Source of the DNA: Lachnospiraceae bacterium NC2008
GTDB taxonomy: Bacteria; Bacillota; Clostridia; Lachnospirales; Lachnospiraceae
Direction of reading: 5' to 3'
Length of the DNA: 64,000 nt
Assembly (NCBI GenBank): GCA_000687675.1
Contig: JHWS01000003.1
Location: forward strand, 266,474 to 330,473
Under the pieces are notes generated by a model. That model searched no databases. It saw nothing but the letters and a program-made list of their open reading frames with translations, and had not been told where the DNA came from. Each line of letters begins with the position of its first letter. The first letter of the stretch is position 1. The translations under genes were made by a program, and so were the position numbers. Positions 36,565 to 46,008 of this stretch are shown here, one piece after another.

Positions 36565-38811
36565 ATGGAAACAGAAAAAGGCTATATAGGCCACTTTACT
36601 TTTAAGAATGAAGACGAAAGTTTTACCGTATTCGATCTGGTGACAGATGGGGGTACGGTTGTTTGCGTTGGCCCTGCAAGGGGATACGGTGAAGGCGAGA
36701 TGGTAGAAGTAACTGGCGAATATGTAGTTCACCCGCTTTATAAGAGACAGCTTAAGATAAGCTCTATCAAAGAAGTTGAACCGGAAGATACTGTTCAGGT
36801 AGAAAGATACCTTGGAAGCGGCGCTATCAAAGGTATCGGCGAAGCACTTGCCAAGCGTATCGTTAAGATGTTTGGCGATGATACATTTCGTATTGCTCAG
36901 GAAGAGCCAGAAAGACTGGCTGAAGTAAAAGGTATAAGCCTTAAAAAGGCATATGATATAGGTGAACAGATAGCAAGAAAGCGTGATATGCGTGAGGCTA
37001 TGATGTTTATGCAGGAGTATGGCATAAGCCAGAATCTTGGCAATAAAATATACCAAAGATACGGGGCTCAGGTTTATAAGATTCTTAAGGAGAATCCATA
37101 TAGACTTGCTGAAGATATCGATGGCGTAGGCTTTAAGATTGCTGACGAGATAGCTTCCAAAGTTGGTATAGATATATCTTCAGAATTTAGAATCAGATGT
37201 GGCCTTATATATACACTTAATACCATGTCTTACGACGGCAACTGTTACTATCCTAAGGACGAACTCTTTTCAAGGACAGCTGCCCTTCTTGATATAGATA
37301 CTCTGGTAATGGATACCCAGCTTCAAAACCTGGCTATGGACCATAAGGTAGTTGTAAAAGTTGTAGACGATGTGGAAAGAGTCTACCTTCCGCTTTTTTA
37401 CAGAGAAGAGACCAAGTGCGCAGATAAGCTTCTTGAGCTAAGAGATTCTTACGACAGCGACTTCTCTAAGAAATCTGCCAATGACCTTATGATGCAGATT
37501 GAAGAAGCAGAAAAGTCTATGAATATAGAACTTGATATGCTTCAAAAACAGGCTACAGTAAAGTGCCTTAAAAACGGTGTTTTCATCTTATCAGGTGGCC
37601 CAGGTACAGGTAAAACCACAACCATTAACATGATTATCAGGATGTTTGAGGAGTACCATCTTGATTTTATGCTTGCTGCACCAACAGGTAGAGCTGCTAA
37701 GCGTATGACTGAAAGTACAGGCTATGAGGCAAGAACCATCCATAGACTTCTTGAGGTTGGCGGTGATACTTCTGATGGCAGCAAACCTTACTTTGATAGA
37801 AATGAAGATAATCCATTAGAGGTGGATGCAATTATAGTTGATGAGATGAGTATGGTAGATATTCATCTTATGGTAGCCTTGTTAAATGCTATAGAACCAG
37901 GAACCAAGCTGGTTCTTGTTGGCGACGTAGATCAGCTTCCATCAGTAGGTCCAGGCCAGATTCTAAGAGATATATTGCTTTCAGAATGTTTCGAATCAGA
38001 GAAACTTGAAAAGATATTTAGACAGGATAATGAAAGCCATATTGTTTCTTACGCCTATAGTATAAACAAGGGCCAGCAAATTGACTTTAGTAAGAAATAC
38101 CCAGACTTCTTCCTCTTAGAGAAGAATGAACCGGCTGTTATCTATGACTATATTGAAGTGCTTATAAAGGACAAACTTCCTAAGCAGTTTAATATAAACC
38201 CTCTTGATACACAGATACTTACACCTATGCGTAAGGGGGCTATAGGGGTAGAGGTTCTTAATCCAATCCTTCAAGCCAGACTTAATCCTCCGGATTCTAG
38301 TAAGAAAGAATATCTTCATGGGGATATTATCTTTAGAGAAGGCGATAAGGTTATGCAGATCAAGAATGATTATAACCTTGAATGGGAAGTGGTTGGCAAA
38401 TATAACATCCCTATTGAATCTGGAACAGGGGTATTTAATGGCGATGTAGGTAGGATTGCAGAAATCAATACATACATAAAAGAAGTCACTGTAGAGTTTG
38501 ATGACGGAAGAAGGGCAAGATATTCCTACGAGAACATGGACGAACTAGAACATGCCTATGCAGTGACTATCCATAAATCCCAGGGTAGCGAGTATCCAGT
38601 AGTTATACTTCCTATCCTTCCTGGACCAAGGATGCTTATGTCTAGAAACCTCTTGTACACAGGCATAACCAGAGCCAAGGAATGTGTTATTATCATAGGC
38701 TCTTCTGAAACAGTAGGCTCTATGATTTCGCAGGATATGATACAGAGAAGGTACACTTCTCTTAATGAAAAACTAATAGAGATAAGCAAAAGGGGGATGC
38801 ATGATTTTTAA
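36565..38811 (+). CDS. recD2: ATP-dependent RecD2-like helicase
   Basis: RecD2 is a 5'-3' SF1B DNA helicase found in bacteria without RecBCD. The N-terminal region has an OB-like fold and helix-hairpin-helix repeats (SGAIKGIGEALAKRIVKMFG, LAEVKGISLKKAYDIGE). Helicase motif I is LSGGPGTGKTTT (about residue 345), motif II VDEMSMVD, then GDVDQLPSVGPGQIL, and the late motifs VTIHKSQGSEYP and NLLYTGITRAK. 748 residues is normal. The gene follows the hairpin RNA and overlaps comFC by 11 bases. Confidence 0.95.
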   Translation: METEKGYIGHFTFKNEDESFTVFDLVTDGGTVVCVGPARGYGEGEMVEVTGEYVVHPLYKRQLKISSIKEVEPEDTVQVERYLGSGAIKGIGEALAKRIVKMFGDDTFRIAQEEPERLAEVKGISLKKAYDIGEQIARKRDMREAMMFMQEYGISQNLGNKIYQRYGAQVYKILKENPYRLAEDIDGVGFKIADEIASKVGIDISSEFRIRCGLIYTLNTMSYDGNCYYPKDELFSRTAALLDIDTLVMDTQLQNLAMDHKVVVKVVDDVERVYLPLFYREETKCADKLLELRDSYDSDFSKKSANDLMMQIEEAEKSMNIELDMLQKQATVKCLKNGVFILSGGPGTGKTTTINMIIRMFEEYHLDFMLAAPTGRAAKRMTESTGYEARTIHRLLEVGGDTSDGSKPYFDRNEDNPLEVDAIIVDEMSMVDIHLMVALLNAIEPGTKLVLVGDVDQLPSVGPGQILRDILLSECFESEKLEKIFRQDNESHIVSYAYSINKGQQIDFSKKYPDFFLLEKNEPAVIYDYIEVLIKDKLPKQFNINPLDTQILTPMRKGAIGVEVLNPILQARLNPPDSSKKEYLHGDIIFREGDKVMQIKNDYNLEWEVVGKYNIPIESGTGVFNGDVGRIAEINTYIKEVTVEFDDGRRARYSYENMDELEHAYAVTIHKSQGSEYPVVILPILPGPRMLMSRNLLYTGITRAKECVIIIGSSETVGSMISQDMIQRRYTSLNEKLIEISKRGMHDF

Positions 38812-39496
38812 AGAACTACTCTTCCCAAGGCGGTGTCCCGTCTGTGACCGGCCGGCGCCATTTGGGAAAGATATATGTCCTGCCTGCCAGGGGGCATTTG
38901 TAAAGATACGAGGGCCTGTGTGTTTTAAATGCGGCAAGCAGCTGCAGGACCAAACTAAAGAATATTGCAATGATTGCCAAAAGACTCACCACCTATTTGA
39001 AAGAGGGCTGGCCCTATATGAATATAACAGCGTAAGCCGGGCTATGTACGGTTATAAATTTAGCGGCAGAGCAGAGTTTGGCCAGTATTTTGGCCGGCAG
39101 ATGGCGATACACTTTGCAGGATATCTTAAAAAATGGCAGATACAGGCTATAGTACCTGTTCCACTTCACAAAAAGAAACTTAAAGTCAGGGGATATAATC
39201 AAGCATATCTTTTAGCTAAATCCCTATCTGACTATACTGGTATTCCAATATACGACAAGTTAATAATAAGACAGCGAAACACCAAGCCAATGAAGGAACT
39301 TGACCCTAAAAGCAGGCAAATAAATTTGAAAAATGCTTTTATTATGGGGCGTTATGATGTAAAATTACAGAGAGTAGTTATTGTGGACGACATATACACT
39401 ACAGGTGCCACAATAGATGCTATGAGCAAAGTCCTTAAAGACGCAGGTGCTGATAGGATTTATTTTTTAACCTTAAGCATAGGCAGGGGACTTTAG
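38801..39496 (+). CDS. comFC: ComF family phosphoribosyltransferase-like protein
   Basis: ComFC proteins act with late competence and DNA uptake functions. The N terminus has a double zinc ribbon (CPVCDRP..CPAC..CFKCGKQ..CNDC) and the C terminus a phosphoribosyltransferase-type PRPP loop VVIVDDIYTTGATI. The segment VPVPLHKKKLKVRGYNQAYLLAK is highly typical. 231 residues. The ATG overlaps the recD2 stop region. No comFA helicase gene is adjacent; recD2 occupies that place. Confidence 0.92.
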   Translation: MIFKELLFPRRCPVCDRPAPFGKDICPACQGAFVKIRGPVCFKCGKQLQDQTKEYCNDCQKTHHLFERGLALYEYNSVSRAMYGYKFSGRAEFGQYFGRQMAIHFAGYLKKWQIQAIVPVPLHKKKLKVRGYNQAYLLAKSLSDYTGIPIYDKLIIRQRNTKPMKELDPKSRQINLKNAFIMGRYDVKLQRVVIVDDIYTTGATIDAMSKVLKDAGADRIYFLTLSIGRGL

Positions 39497-39522
39497 AAAG
39501 TATAGTAGGAGGAGAGGGTTAC

Positions 39523-39930
39523 ATGAATATTAAGAATTGTAGAAGATGTGGAAAGATGTTCAATGTTGTGGGGGACGAGATGATCTGTCCAGACTGCAAA
39601 AGGGCTCTAGAAGATGACTTCCAGAGAGTTAAGAAGTTTGTTCAGGACAACAAGACAGCAACTATTCCAGAAATCGTTGAAGAATGTAAAGTAGAACAGA
39701 AACAGATTAAGCAGTGGATCAGAGAGGAAAGACTTCAGTTTTCTGACGAATCTCCTATTAAGATTAGCTGTGAGATATGTGGTACTCAGATTGCCACAGG
39801 GCGTTTTTGTGATAAATGTAAGAAAGAGTCTGCAAACAATCTTGGTAATTCTATTAAGAGACCAGAAGAACCAAAGATTGAGCCAGCTAAGAATTCTCAG
39901 CATGGCGTAATTATGCACACATTTAAGTAG
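39523..39930 (+). CDS. yvyF: YvyF-type flagellar operon protein
   Basis: Small protein with an N-terminal zinc ribbon (CRRCGKMF..CPDCK) and a second, C-terminal one (CEICGTQ..CDKCKK), with a helix-turn-helix-like middle (TIPEIVEECKVEQKQIKQWIREERL). This matches the YvyF/TIGR03826 family found next to comFC and flagellar genes in Bacillus. It is thought to take part in flagellar gene regulation. 135 residues. GGAGGAGAGGG precedes the ATG. In Bacillus flgM, flgK and flgL follow; here they do not, so the cluster is shortened. Confidence 0.88.
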   Translation: MNIKNCRRCGKMFNVVGDEMICPDCKRALEDDFQRVKKFVQDNKTATIPEIVEECKVEQKQIKQWIREERLQFSDESPIKISCEICGTQIATGRFCDKCKKESANNLGNSIKRPEEPKIEPAKNSQHGVIMHTFK

Positions 39931-39931
39931 T

Positions 39932-40372
39932 ATGTTAAACGAATCAAGAATAAAACTTATGACCAAGATGGCTTCCTTTGAAGCTGGAGAAGGTAAGAAG
40001 AGTATGGCTATCGGAACCTACTTCAAAGGTAACTACATCTGGAAAGAAGTTATAAAATCAATTATATATGGAACCTTAGCCTTCTTTATCGTAGTAGGTT
40101 TACTGGTTGCTTATGATCTTGAAAGTCTTCTGTCAGATATATATAAGATGGACCTGTTAGATGTAGGTAAAACTATAGCATTTAACTATCTTAAGTTCAT
40201 TCTTGTATATGGCATAATCACATACATAGTATTTTCCCTCAGATATACAAAAGCAAGGCATAACCTTAGAGCTTATTACAACAATCTGAGAAGACTTAGT
40301 TCTATGTATAAGAAAGAGGATAGAGAGAAAAGAGAAAGGACTCGGGCCAGAAGAAACGGAAGGCCTCAGTAG
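39932..40372 (+). CDS. Two-helix membrane protein of unknown function
   Basis: 146 residues with two membrane segments (about 47-66 and 86-105) and a strongly basic C-terminal tail (KKEDREKRERTRARRNGR) that should be cytoplasmic. The start is one base after the yvyF stop, so translation is probably coupled. I do not recognise the family. Its position between flagellar/competence-type genes and the c-di-AMP cyclase gives no clear role. Confidence 0.7.
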   Translation: MLNESRIKLMTKMASFEAGEGKKSMAIGTYFKGNYIWKEVIKSIIYGTLAFFIVVGLLVAYDLESLLSDIYKMDLLDVGKTIAFNYLKFILVYGIITYIVFSLRYTKARHNLRAYYNNLRRLSSMYKKEDREKRERTRARRNGRPQ

Positions 40373-40378
40373 TTATTT

Positions 40379-41506
40379 ATGACCAAGTTACTTGTTATTC
40401 GTGAGCAGATAGTTAAATTTGTTACTAAAAATGAAAATTATGTAAGACCTATATCAAAGTTTATTCTTGCACTTATAACTTTGGTAATTATCAATTCAAA
40501 GATCGGTTTTGCAACAAGATTAGCAAATGGAGCCATTACAATTATAATATCTCTTCTGGCTTCATTCCTTCCAATCAATTTCATCATAATAATAGCTATG
40601 ATAATGATACTGCTACATCTGTATTCATTATCCACGGCTTGCGCAGTAGTTATCGGAGTCTTGTTCCTTCTGATGTTCCTTTTGTATTTCAGATTTGCGC
40701 CAAAGACTACAGTACTACTTTTATTCACACCTATTTGCTTCTTGCTAAAAGTTCCATATGTTATGCCACTTTGTGCAGGACTTGTGTGTTCGCCAGCATC
40801 TATTATTACAATTGCTTGCGGTACAGTAACATATTATGCAATTGACTTCATCTCAAACAATGCTTCAGTTCTTATCGGTAACAGCAATGAAGAATTCGTT
40901 ACTAAGCTGAAGATGCTTATGGATGAGATTATGAAGAACAAAGAGATGCTTATGCTTGTGGTAGCATTCTCATTTACTATTGTTGTTGTAAATATTATCA
41001 GAAGATTATCAGTTGACCATGCATGGACTATCGCAATCGTTACAGGTACTCTTCTTGATATTCTTATAGTACTTATTGGAGACCTTAAGTACGGTACATA
41101 TATTTCAGTAGTAGGTCTCATATTTGGCAGCTTCGTAGCTGTACTTGTAGTTACAGTTATTAAGTTCTTTGTCTTTAATGTAGACTACACCAGAACTGAG
41201 AGGGTTCAGTTTGAGGATGATGAATATTACTACTATGTTAAGGCTGTTCCTAAGAATACAGTTTCTATAGCTGATAAGCAGATTAAGAAGATCAAGGGAC
41301 AGGGGACTCCAGCACCTAGAAAAGAAAAGGTGGCTGAGAGAGAATCAGCAGAAGAACAAGAGATGGATGCAGTAGAATACAGAGTTAGACGTTCTACTAC
41401 TAAAGAGGCTCCTGTTAGACATGGCAAGAGAGATGCCAACGGACTTACAGATATCGAAAGAGCGGCAGCAGCTAAGGCTAGAGCTCAGAGATCTGCAAAA
41501 AAATAA
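40379..41506 (+). CDS. Polytopic membrane protein of unknown function
   Basis: 375 residues with about nine or ten hydrophobic segments in the first 270, then a charged cytoplasmic tail (RKEKVAERESAEEQE...ERAAAAKARAQRSAKK). It follows the previous gene by 6 bases. The arrangement recalls a permease, but no transporter signature is visible. Co-transcription with cdaA is possible; 84 AT-rich bases separate them, with no terminator. Confidence 0.7.
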   Translation: MTKLLVIREQIVKFVTKNENYVRPISKFILALITLVIINSKIGFATRLANGAITIIISLLASFLPINFIIIIAMIMILLHLYSLSTACAVVIGVLFLLMFLLYFRFAPKTTVLLLFTPICFLLKVPYVMPLCAGLVCSPASIITIACGTVTYYAIDFISNNASVLIGNSNEEFVTKLKMLMDEIMKNKEMLMLVVAFSFTIVVVNIIRRLSVDHAWTIAIVTGTLLDILIVLIGDLKYGTYISVVGLIFGSFVAVLVVTVIKFFVFNVDYTRTERVQFEDDEYYYYVKAVPKNTVSIADKQIKKIKGQGTPAPRKEKVAERESAEEQEMDAVEYRVRRSTTKEAPVRHGKRDANGLTDIERAAAAKARAQRSAKK

Positions 41507-41590
41507 TTAATATGCAATATTTCCATTAATTTATTAATTAATGTTTAGAGCAAAGAAAGTAAAGTAACTAAAGGGGTATAAAGTTTACTG

Positions 41591-42484
41591 ATGTTCGATA
41601 AATTCGAAAGCATTATAAATCAATATTTTTCAGTGCTTCATATGCCTGTTGTACGTATTACAGACGTTGTTGAGGTTATTATTATCTCATTCGTTGTGTA
41701 CCACATCTTAGTATGGATTAGAAACACTAGAGCTTGGTCACTTCTTAAGGGCGTGATTGTTATTATCGTGTTCCTTCTTCTCGCTGCCATCTTCAACATG
41801 AACACAATCCTCTGGATAGCAGAAAAATGCTTGTCAGTTGCAGTTATTGCAATTGTAGTAGTTCTCCAGCCAGAGCTTAGACGTGCTCTTGAACAGATTG
41901 GTAGAAAGAATATCCTTTTTTCACTTATTAATGCTGATCAGAATCACCCTACAGGTAGATATTCTGACCATTCTATAGATGAGATTGTTAAGGCAACATT
42001 TGCCATGGGACGTGTTAAAACAGGCGCCCTTATGGTATTTGAGTGTGGTGAATCACTTGCTGAATACGAGAAGACAGGTATCAGTATTGACGCCAGTATC
42101 TCTAGCCAGCTTCTTATAAACATATTTGAGCACAACACACCTCTTCATGATGGTGCTGTTATCTTTAGGAATGACAGAGTAGTATCTGCTACCTGTTATC
42201 TTCCTCTTTCAGACAATCGCAACCTAAGTAAAGCTCTTGGTACAAGACATAGAGCTGGTGTGGGTATATCTGAAGCTACTGATTCCCTTACTGTTATCGT
42301 TTCTGAAGAGAATGGTAAGGTTAGTGTTGCATACAAGGGTGAACTCTACAGTGGTCTTAATCAGGAAGGACTTCGTGAGAAGCTTGAACTGATTCAGAAC
42401 AAGAATGAAGAGGAAACAAAGAAACCGCGGAGGATAAGGTTAAAGACTAATGAGAAAAAAACTGACGAAAAATCTAGGTCTTAA
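41591..42484 (+). CDS. cdaA: Diadenylate cyclase CdaA (DacA)
   Basis: CdaA makes the second messenger cyclic di-AMP from two ATP, and controls K+ and osmolyte uptake and wall homeostasis. Three N-terminal membrane segments (about residues 18-95) precede the DAC domain, which has HDGAVIF (DGA motif) and GTRHRAGVGISE (RHR motif), both required for activity. The C terminus is basic. 297 residues. It overlaps its YbbR-domain partner by 35 bases. TrkA/TrkH at 9-12 kb are plausible targets of the messenger. Confidence 0.96.
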   Translation: MFDKFESIINQYFSVLHMPVVRITDVVEVIIISFVVYHILVWIRNTRAWSLLKGVIVIIVFLLLAAIFNMNTILWIAEKCLSVAVIAIVVVLQPELRRALEQIGRKNILFSLINADQNHPTGRYSDHSIDEIVKATFAMGRVKTGALMVFECGESLAEYEKTGISIDASISSQLLINIFEHNTPLHDGAVIFRNDRVVSATCYLPLSDNRNLSKALGTRHRAGVGISEATDSLTVIVSEENGKVSVAYKGELYSGLNQEGLREKLELIQNKNEEETKKPRRIRLKTNEKKTDEKSRS

Positions 42485-43745
42485 GATTCTGTCAGTGCTT
42501 ATATCCTTTGCTGTATGGCTATTGGTTGTAAACATTGACGACCCAGTTATATCAACAACTTATAGTGGAGTGCAGGTTGATTTTATCAATGCGGATGCAC
42601 TTACTGACCAGGGAAAGACCTATGAAATCATAGACAATACAGATGTTATTAGCGTTACTGTAACAGGTAAGCGTTCTTATGTTGAGTCTATTAGTAAAGA
42701 GAATATTAGAGCCGTAGCAGATTTATCTAACATATCCTACACAGGTAATGTAGATATAGCTCTTTCAACCAACAAGAACTTTGATAAGCTTGATTCCCTT
42801 AAGGGAAACCGTTCAAGCGTAAGTATCGATGTTGAAAGTCTTAAAACTATCCATCTCCCAATCAATGTAGAAGTTGCTGGAGATCCTGCTGATGGCTATG
42901 TAGTAGGAGATGTTACTACCAACCAGAATACAATTAAAATTTCTGGTCCAGAATCCATCATCTCTACTATAGCTAAGGCTCAGACAGAAGTAAGTGTTGG
43001 CTCAAGAACATCTGATATTTCAACAACAGCTGATATCAGACTTTATGACTCAAAGGACAAGGAGGTTGAGTCTTCATACATAACAACTAATATTAAATCG
43101 ATTAATATAGGTGTATCTATACTTGCAACTAAGTCAGTGCCTGTAGAGTACAACTATTCGGGCAACCCTGAACAGGGATATATGGTTGCTTCTGATCCAG
43201 AAAGCAACTACAAGAATATCTACATAGCTGGTAAGCAGTCAGACCTTGACAGAGTATCGTCTATCATGGTTCCAGGAACTGCTATTAACGTAGATGGTCT
43301 TAGTGCTCCACTTAAGACAAGCGTAGATATTAGCAAGTATCTTCCAGATGGAATCAGGTTCTCAGATTCAGACTTTAGCGGTCAGGTATCTGTAACTGTA
43401 GATATTCAGAAGACTATCGAGAAGGAATATAACATTAAGACTGCAGATATAAGTATTCTTAACCTTCCTTCTGAGTTAGAAGCTGAGATAGAAGTAACAA
43501 CTGATGATGACGATGATGCGTCAACTATGGCTATAAAGACAGTAGGTATCAAGGAAGTTCTTGATGGACTGTCAGCTAATCAGATTCTTGCATCAATAGA
43601 TATCAATGAGTATCTGAAGACTGTTCAGGCTGATGAGCTTGCAGCAGGAAAGTATCAGATGGAACTTAATCTTGTTTTACCTGATAAGGTACTTCCGGCA
43701 GAAAGTTATTATGTAACTGTAAAAGTATCTAAAAAAGAGGATTAA
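42450..43745 (+). CDS. cdaR: YbbR-domain regulator of CdaA (CdaR)
   Basis: An N-terminal membrane segment (ILSVLISFAVWLLVVNI) is followed by several YbbR repeats facing outside, recognisable by repeated HLPINVEVAGDPADGYVVGDV and VPVEYNYSGNPEQGYMVAS elements. YbbR proteins bind and modulate CdaA. 431 residues. GAGGATAAGG lies before the ATG, inside the 3' end of cdaA. The gene order cdaA-cdaR is conserved; in many Firmicutes glmM follows, but here a promoter and an HPr gene do. Confidence 0.93.
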   Translation: MRKKLTKNLGLKILSVLISFAVWLLVVNIDDPVISTTYSGVQVDFINADALTDQGKTYEIIDNTDVISVTVTGKRSYVESISKENIRAVADLSNISYTGNVDIALSTNKNFDKLDSLKGNRSSVSIDVESLKTIHLPINVEVAGDPADGYVVGDVTTNQNTIKISGPESIISTIAKAQTEVSVGSRTSDISTTADIRLYDSKDKEVESSYITTNIKSINIGVSILATKSVPVEYNYSGNPEQGYMVASDPESNYKNIYIAGKQSDLDRVSSIMVPGTAINVDGLSAPLKTSVDISKYLPDGIRFSDSDFSGQVSVTVDIQKTIEKEYNIKTADISILNLPSELEAEIEVTTDDDDDASTMAIKTVGIKEVLDGLSANQILASIDINEYLKTVQADELAAGKYQMELNLVLPDKVLPAESYYVTVKVSKKED

Positions 43746-43774
43746 GATTCTAAGTATGACGCATGCCGTGATGC

Positions 43775-43803
43775 TTGAGATAAATAAACCTTAGTGGTAT
43801 AAT
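43775..43803 (+). promoter_or_regulatory. Promoter of the HPr gene
   Basis: TTGAGA (43775-43780), exactly 17 bases, then a perfect TATAAT (43798-43803) with an extended TGG. It lies 76 bases before the ATG. Confidence 0.75.
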
Positions 43804-43878
43804 GCTAATGTTAAGGTCTGCATTTAGAAGGTAGTGACAGACTTAAAGGGGTAGATTTAATGATATGGGAGGATTACT

Positions 43879-44142
43879 ATGGTAAGCCAGAAAGTTACAA
43901 TTAAAAATCCAACAGGGCTACACCTACGTCCCGCAGGAAACCTATGTAAAGAGGCGATGAAGTTCAGATCGCTAATTACATTTACGTTTAAAGATAATAC
44001 TGCTAATGCAAAGAGTGTACTTAGTGTCCTCGGTGCATGCGTAAAGTGTGGAGATGAGATAGAGTTTGTCTGTGAAGGAGAAGACGAGCAGGAAGCTCTT
44101 GAAAGTCTTGTACAGGCTATTGAAAGTGGCCTGGGAGAATAA
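43879..44142 (+). CDS. ptsH: HPr family phosphocarrier protein
   Basis: HPr passes phosphate from enzyme I to sugar PTS permeases. The active-site His is in GLHLRPAG (His15) and the regulatory Ser of HPr kinase is in AKSVLSVLG (Ser46 region), so both the transport and the carbon-catabolite regulatory sites are present, unlike Crh, which lacks the His. 87 residues. GGAGGATTAC precedes the ATG. It is a single-gene unit with its own promoter and terminator. Confidence 0.93.
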   Translation: MVSQKVTIKNPTGLHLRPAGNLCKEAMKFRSLITFTFKDNTANAKSVLSVLGACVKCGDEIEFVCEGEDEQEALESLVQAIESGLGE

Positions 44143-44160
44143 TTAAAAAGTCTATCTTAC

Positions 44161-44188
44161 AGCCCACTATATAATAGTGGGCTTTTTT
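44161..44188 (+). terminator. Terminator after ptsH
   Basis: AGCCCACTAT and ATAGTGGGCT form a 10-bp stem, followed by a run of six T. Confidence 0.95.
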
Positions 44189-44190
44189 AT

Positions 44191-44255
44191 GCGCAGGCCC
44201 GCGCAAGAAAATATCCACGGCCAAAGCCGGGCACGTGCCCGGCCCGCGCATTCGC
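44191..44255. repeat. GC-rich palindromic element, copy B
   Basis: This begins GCGCAGG right after the ptsH terminator T run. It contains a perfect 18-base palindrome (GCCGGGCACGTGCCCGGC, 44226-44243) and a direct repeat of GGCCCGCGCA (44196 and 44241). AAATATCC and the AAAGC-GGG arrangement are shared with copy A at 28244. It lies between the terminator and the leuA ribosome binding site. Confidence 0.65.
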
Positions 44256-44287
44256 AAAAAGATTATAATTTTATGGAGGAAATAGAT

Positions 44288-45964
44288 ATGCTTAATTACA
44301 AGAGATATCAGAGAGTTCCTGTAGAGAAATTCCCTGAGAGAACATGGCCTAACAAGGAGATCGAAAAGGCTCCTATCTGGTGTAGTGTTGACCTACGTGA
44401 TGGCAATCAGGCTCTAATTGATCCTATGGTTGTATCAGAAAAGATAGAGATGTTCAACTACCTAATTAAGCTAGGATTTACAGATATAGAGGTTGGTTTC
44501 CCGGCAGCAAGCCAGATTGAGTATGACTTTTTAAGACAGCTCATTGATAGAAAGATGGTTCCTGATAATGTTAAGATTCAGGTTCTTACTCAGTGTAGAG
44601 AAGAACTTCTTGATAGAACATTTGAATCTATCAAAGGTCTTAAGCAGGCTATAGTTCATATTTACAACTCAACATCAGTTCTTCAGAGAGATGTTGTATT
44701 TGGTAAGTCAAAAGAAGAGATAAAGCAGATTGCTATAGATGGTACTAACATGGTTAAGGAACGTGCCAAGAATTTTGATGGTGAGATTATCCTTGAATAC
44801 TCTCCAGAAAGCTTCACAGGTACAGAACTTGATTATGCAGTAGATGTATGTAATGCAGTTATTGATACATGGGAGCCAACGCCAGATCACAAGATGATTA
44901 TTAACCTTCCATCTACTGTTGAGATGACAACTCCTAATGTATTTGCAGATAGAATTGAGTGGGCTTCTAACCACCTTCACAGACGTGATAGTGTTATCCT
45001 TTCAGTTCATCCACACAATGATAGAGGTGAGGGTGTTGCAACAGCAGAGCTTGCACTTCTTGCAGGTGCTGACCGTATGGAAGGTACACTTTTCGGTAAT
45101 GGTGAGAGAACAGGTAACGTTGATATAGTTACTCTTGCTTACAACATGTTCTCACAGGGTATCAACCCAGAACTTAACCTTGATAATGTTAACGAAGCTA
45201 TTGAGATATATGAAAGATGCTGCAAGCTTCCTATTCATCCAAGACATCCATATGCTGGTAAGTTAGTGTTTACTGCATTCTCAGGTTCACACCAGGATGC
45301 TATCAACAAGGGTGTTCATGCTATGAAGGAAAGAAATAGCGAGATATGGCAGGTTCCATACCTTCCTATCGACCCTGCTGATATAGGTAGAGAGTACGAG
45401 CCAATCGTTCGTATTAACTCTCAGTCAGGTAAGGGCGGCGTAGCATTTGTTATGGATACATACTATGGATTCAAGCTTCCTAAGGGAATGCACAGAGAAT
45501 TCGCTGATGTTATTCAGGAGATATCAGAGAAGCAGGGTGAAGTATCACCAGAAACAATCATGGAGAAGTTCCGTGAAGAGTACCTTATGAAGAAGGAGCC
45601 AATTCACTTCCTTAAGCTTAAGGTTGATGATACATCTTCAGAGTCTGAAACAGAGTACGATACAAAGGTAACTGTTACATATTCACTTAATGGTAAAGAG
45701 TCAACATTCTCTTCTGATGGTAACGGTCCTATCGATGCTGTTAAGAGAGGTCTTATGGAAGTATTCGGAGTTGAGATTAAGATTCTTGATTACGAAGAGC
45801 ATGCACTTCAGGCTGGTTCTAACTCACAGGCTGCTGCTTATATCCATATGCTTGATTCTAAGAGTGGTGCAGCAACATACGGCGTAGGCGTAAGCTCTAA
45901 CATTACAAGAGCTTCTGTAAGAGCTATATTCTCAGCATTTAACAGACTTGGACTTGCTAACTAG
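44288..45964 (+). CDS. leuA: 2-isopropylmalate synthase, long form
   Basis: LeuA condenses acetyl-CoA with 2-oxoisovalerate in the first committed step of leucine synthesis. Residues VDLRDGNQALIDPM are the catalytic entry motif, HPHNDRGEGVATAELALLAG the metal site, and EGTLFGNGERTGNVD follows. The C-terminal regulatory domain (about 430-558) includes SQAAAYIHMLDSK, so leucine feedback is likely. 558 residues places it in the long Actinobacteria-like class. The start at 44288 has GGAGGA 8 bases upstream; the frame open further upstream runs through the GC-rich element and is not coding. No T-box was seen before it. Confidence 0.95.
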   Translation: MLNYKRYQRVPVEKFPERTWPNKEIEKAPIWCSVDLRDGNQALIDPMVVSEKIEMFNYLIKLGFTDIEVGFPAASQIEYDFLRQLIDRKMVPDNVKIQVLTQCREELLDRTFESIKGLKQAIVHIYNSTSVLQRDVVFGKSKEEIKQIAIDGTNMVKERAKNFDGEIILEYSPESFTGTELDYAVDVCNAVIDTWEPTPDHKMIINLPSTVEMTTPNVFADRIEWASNHLHRRDSVILSVHPHNDRGEGVATAELALLAGADRMEGTLFGNGERTGNVDIVTLAYNMFSQGINPELNLDNVNEAIEIYERCCKLPIHPRHPYAGKLVFTAFSGSHQDAINKGVHAMKERNSEIWQVPYLPIDPADIGREYEPIVRINSQSGKGGVAFVMDTYYGFKLPKGMHREFADVIQEISEKQGEVSPETIMEKFREEYLMKKEPIHFLKLKVDDTSSESETEYDTKVTVTYSLNGKESTFSSDGNGPIDAVKRGLMEVFGVEIKILDYEEHALQAGSNSQAAAYIHMLDSKSGAATYGVGVSSNITRASVRAIFSAFNRLGLAN

Positions 45965-45979
45965 TTCACAGTAAGAACT
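45963..45979. repeat. Inverted repeat AGTTCA-N5-AGAACT, degenerate copy 3
   Basis: AGTTCA CAGTA AGAACT overlaps the leuA stop codon and differs from the other copies in one base. It lies before rfbD. Confidence 0.4.
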
Positions 45980-46008
45980 ATAGATTACATATTAGGGATG
46001 GATATTGT

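Noticed and set aside
41507..41590. Palindromic AT-rich stretch before cdaA
   Set aside because: ATTAATTTATTAATTAAT is simple AT sequence expected at this base composition; no riboswitch or promoter could be defined.
44177..44287. Upstream extension of leuA
   Set aside because: The frame passes through the ptsH terminator and the GC-rich element; MLNYKRYQ at 44288 has GGAGGA at correct spacing and matches the family.
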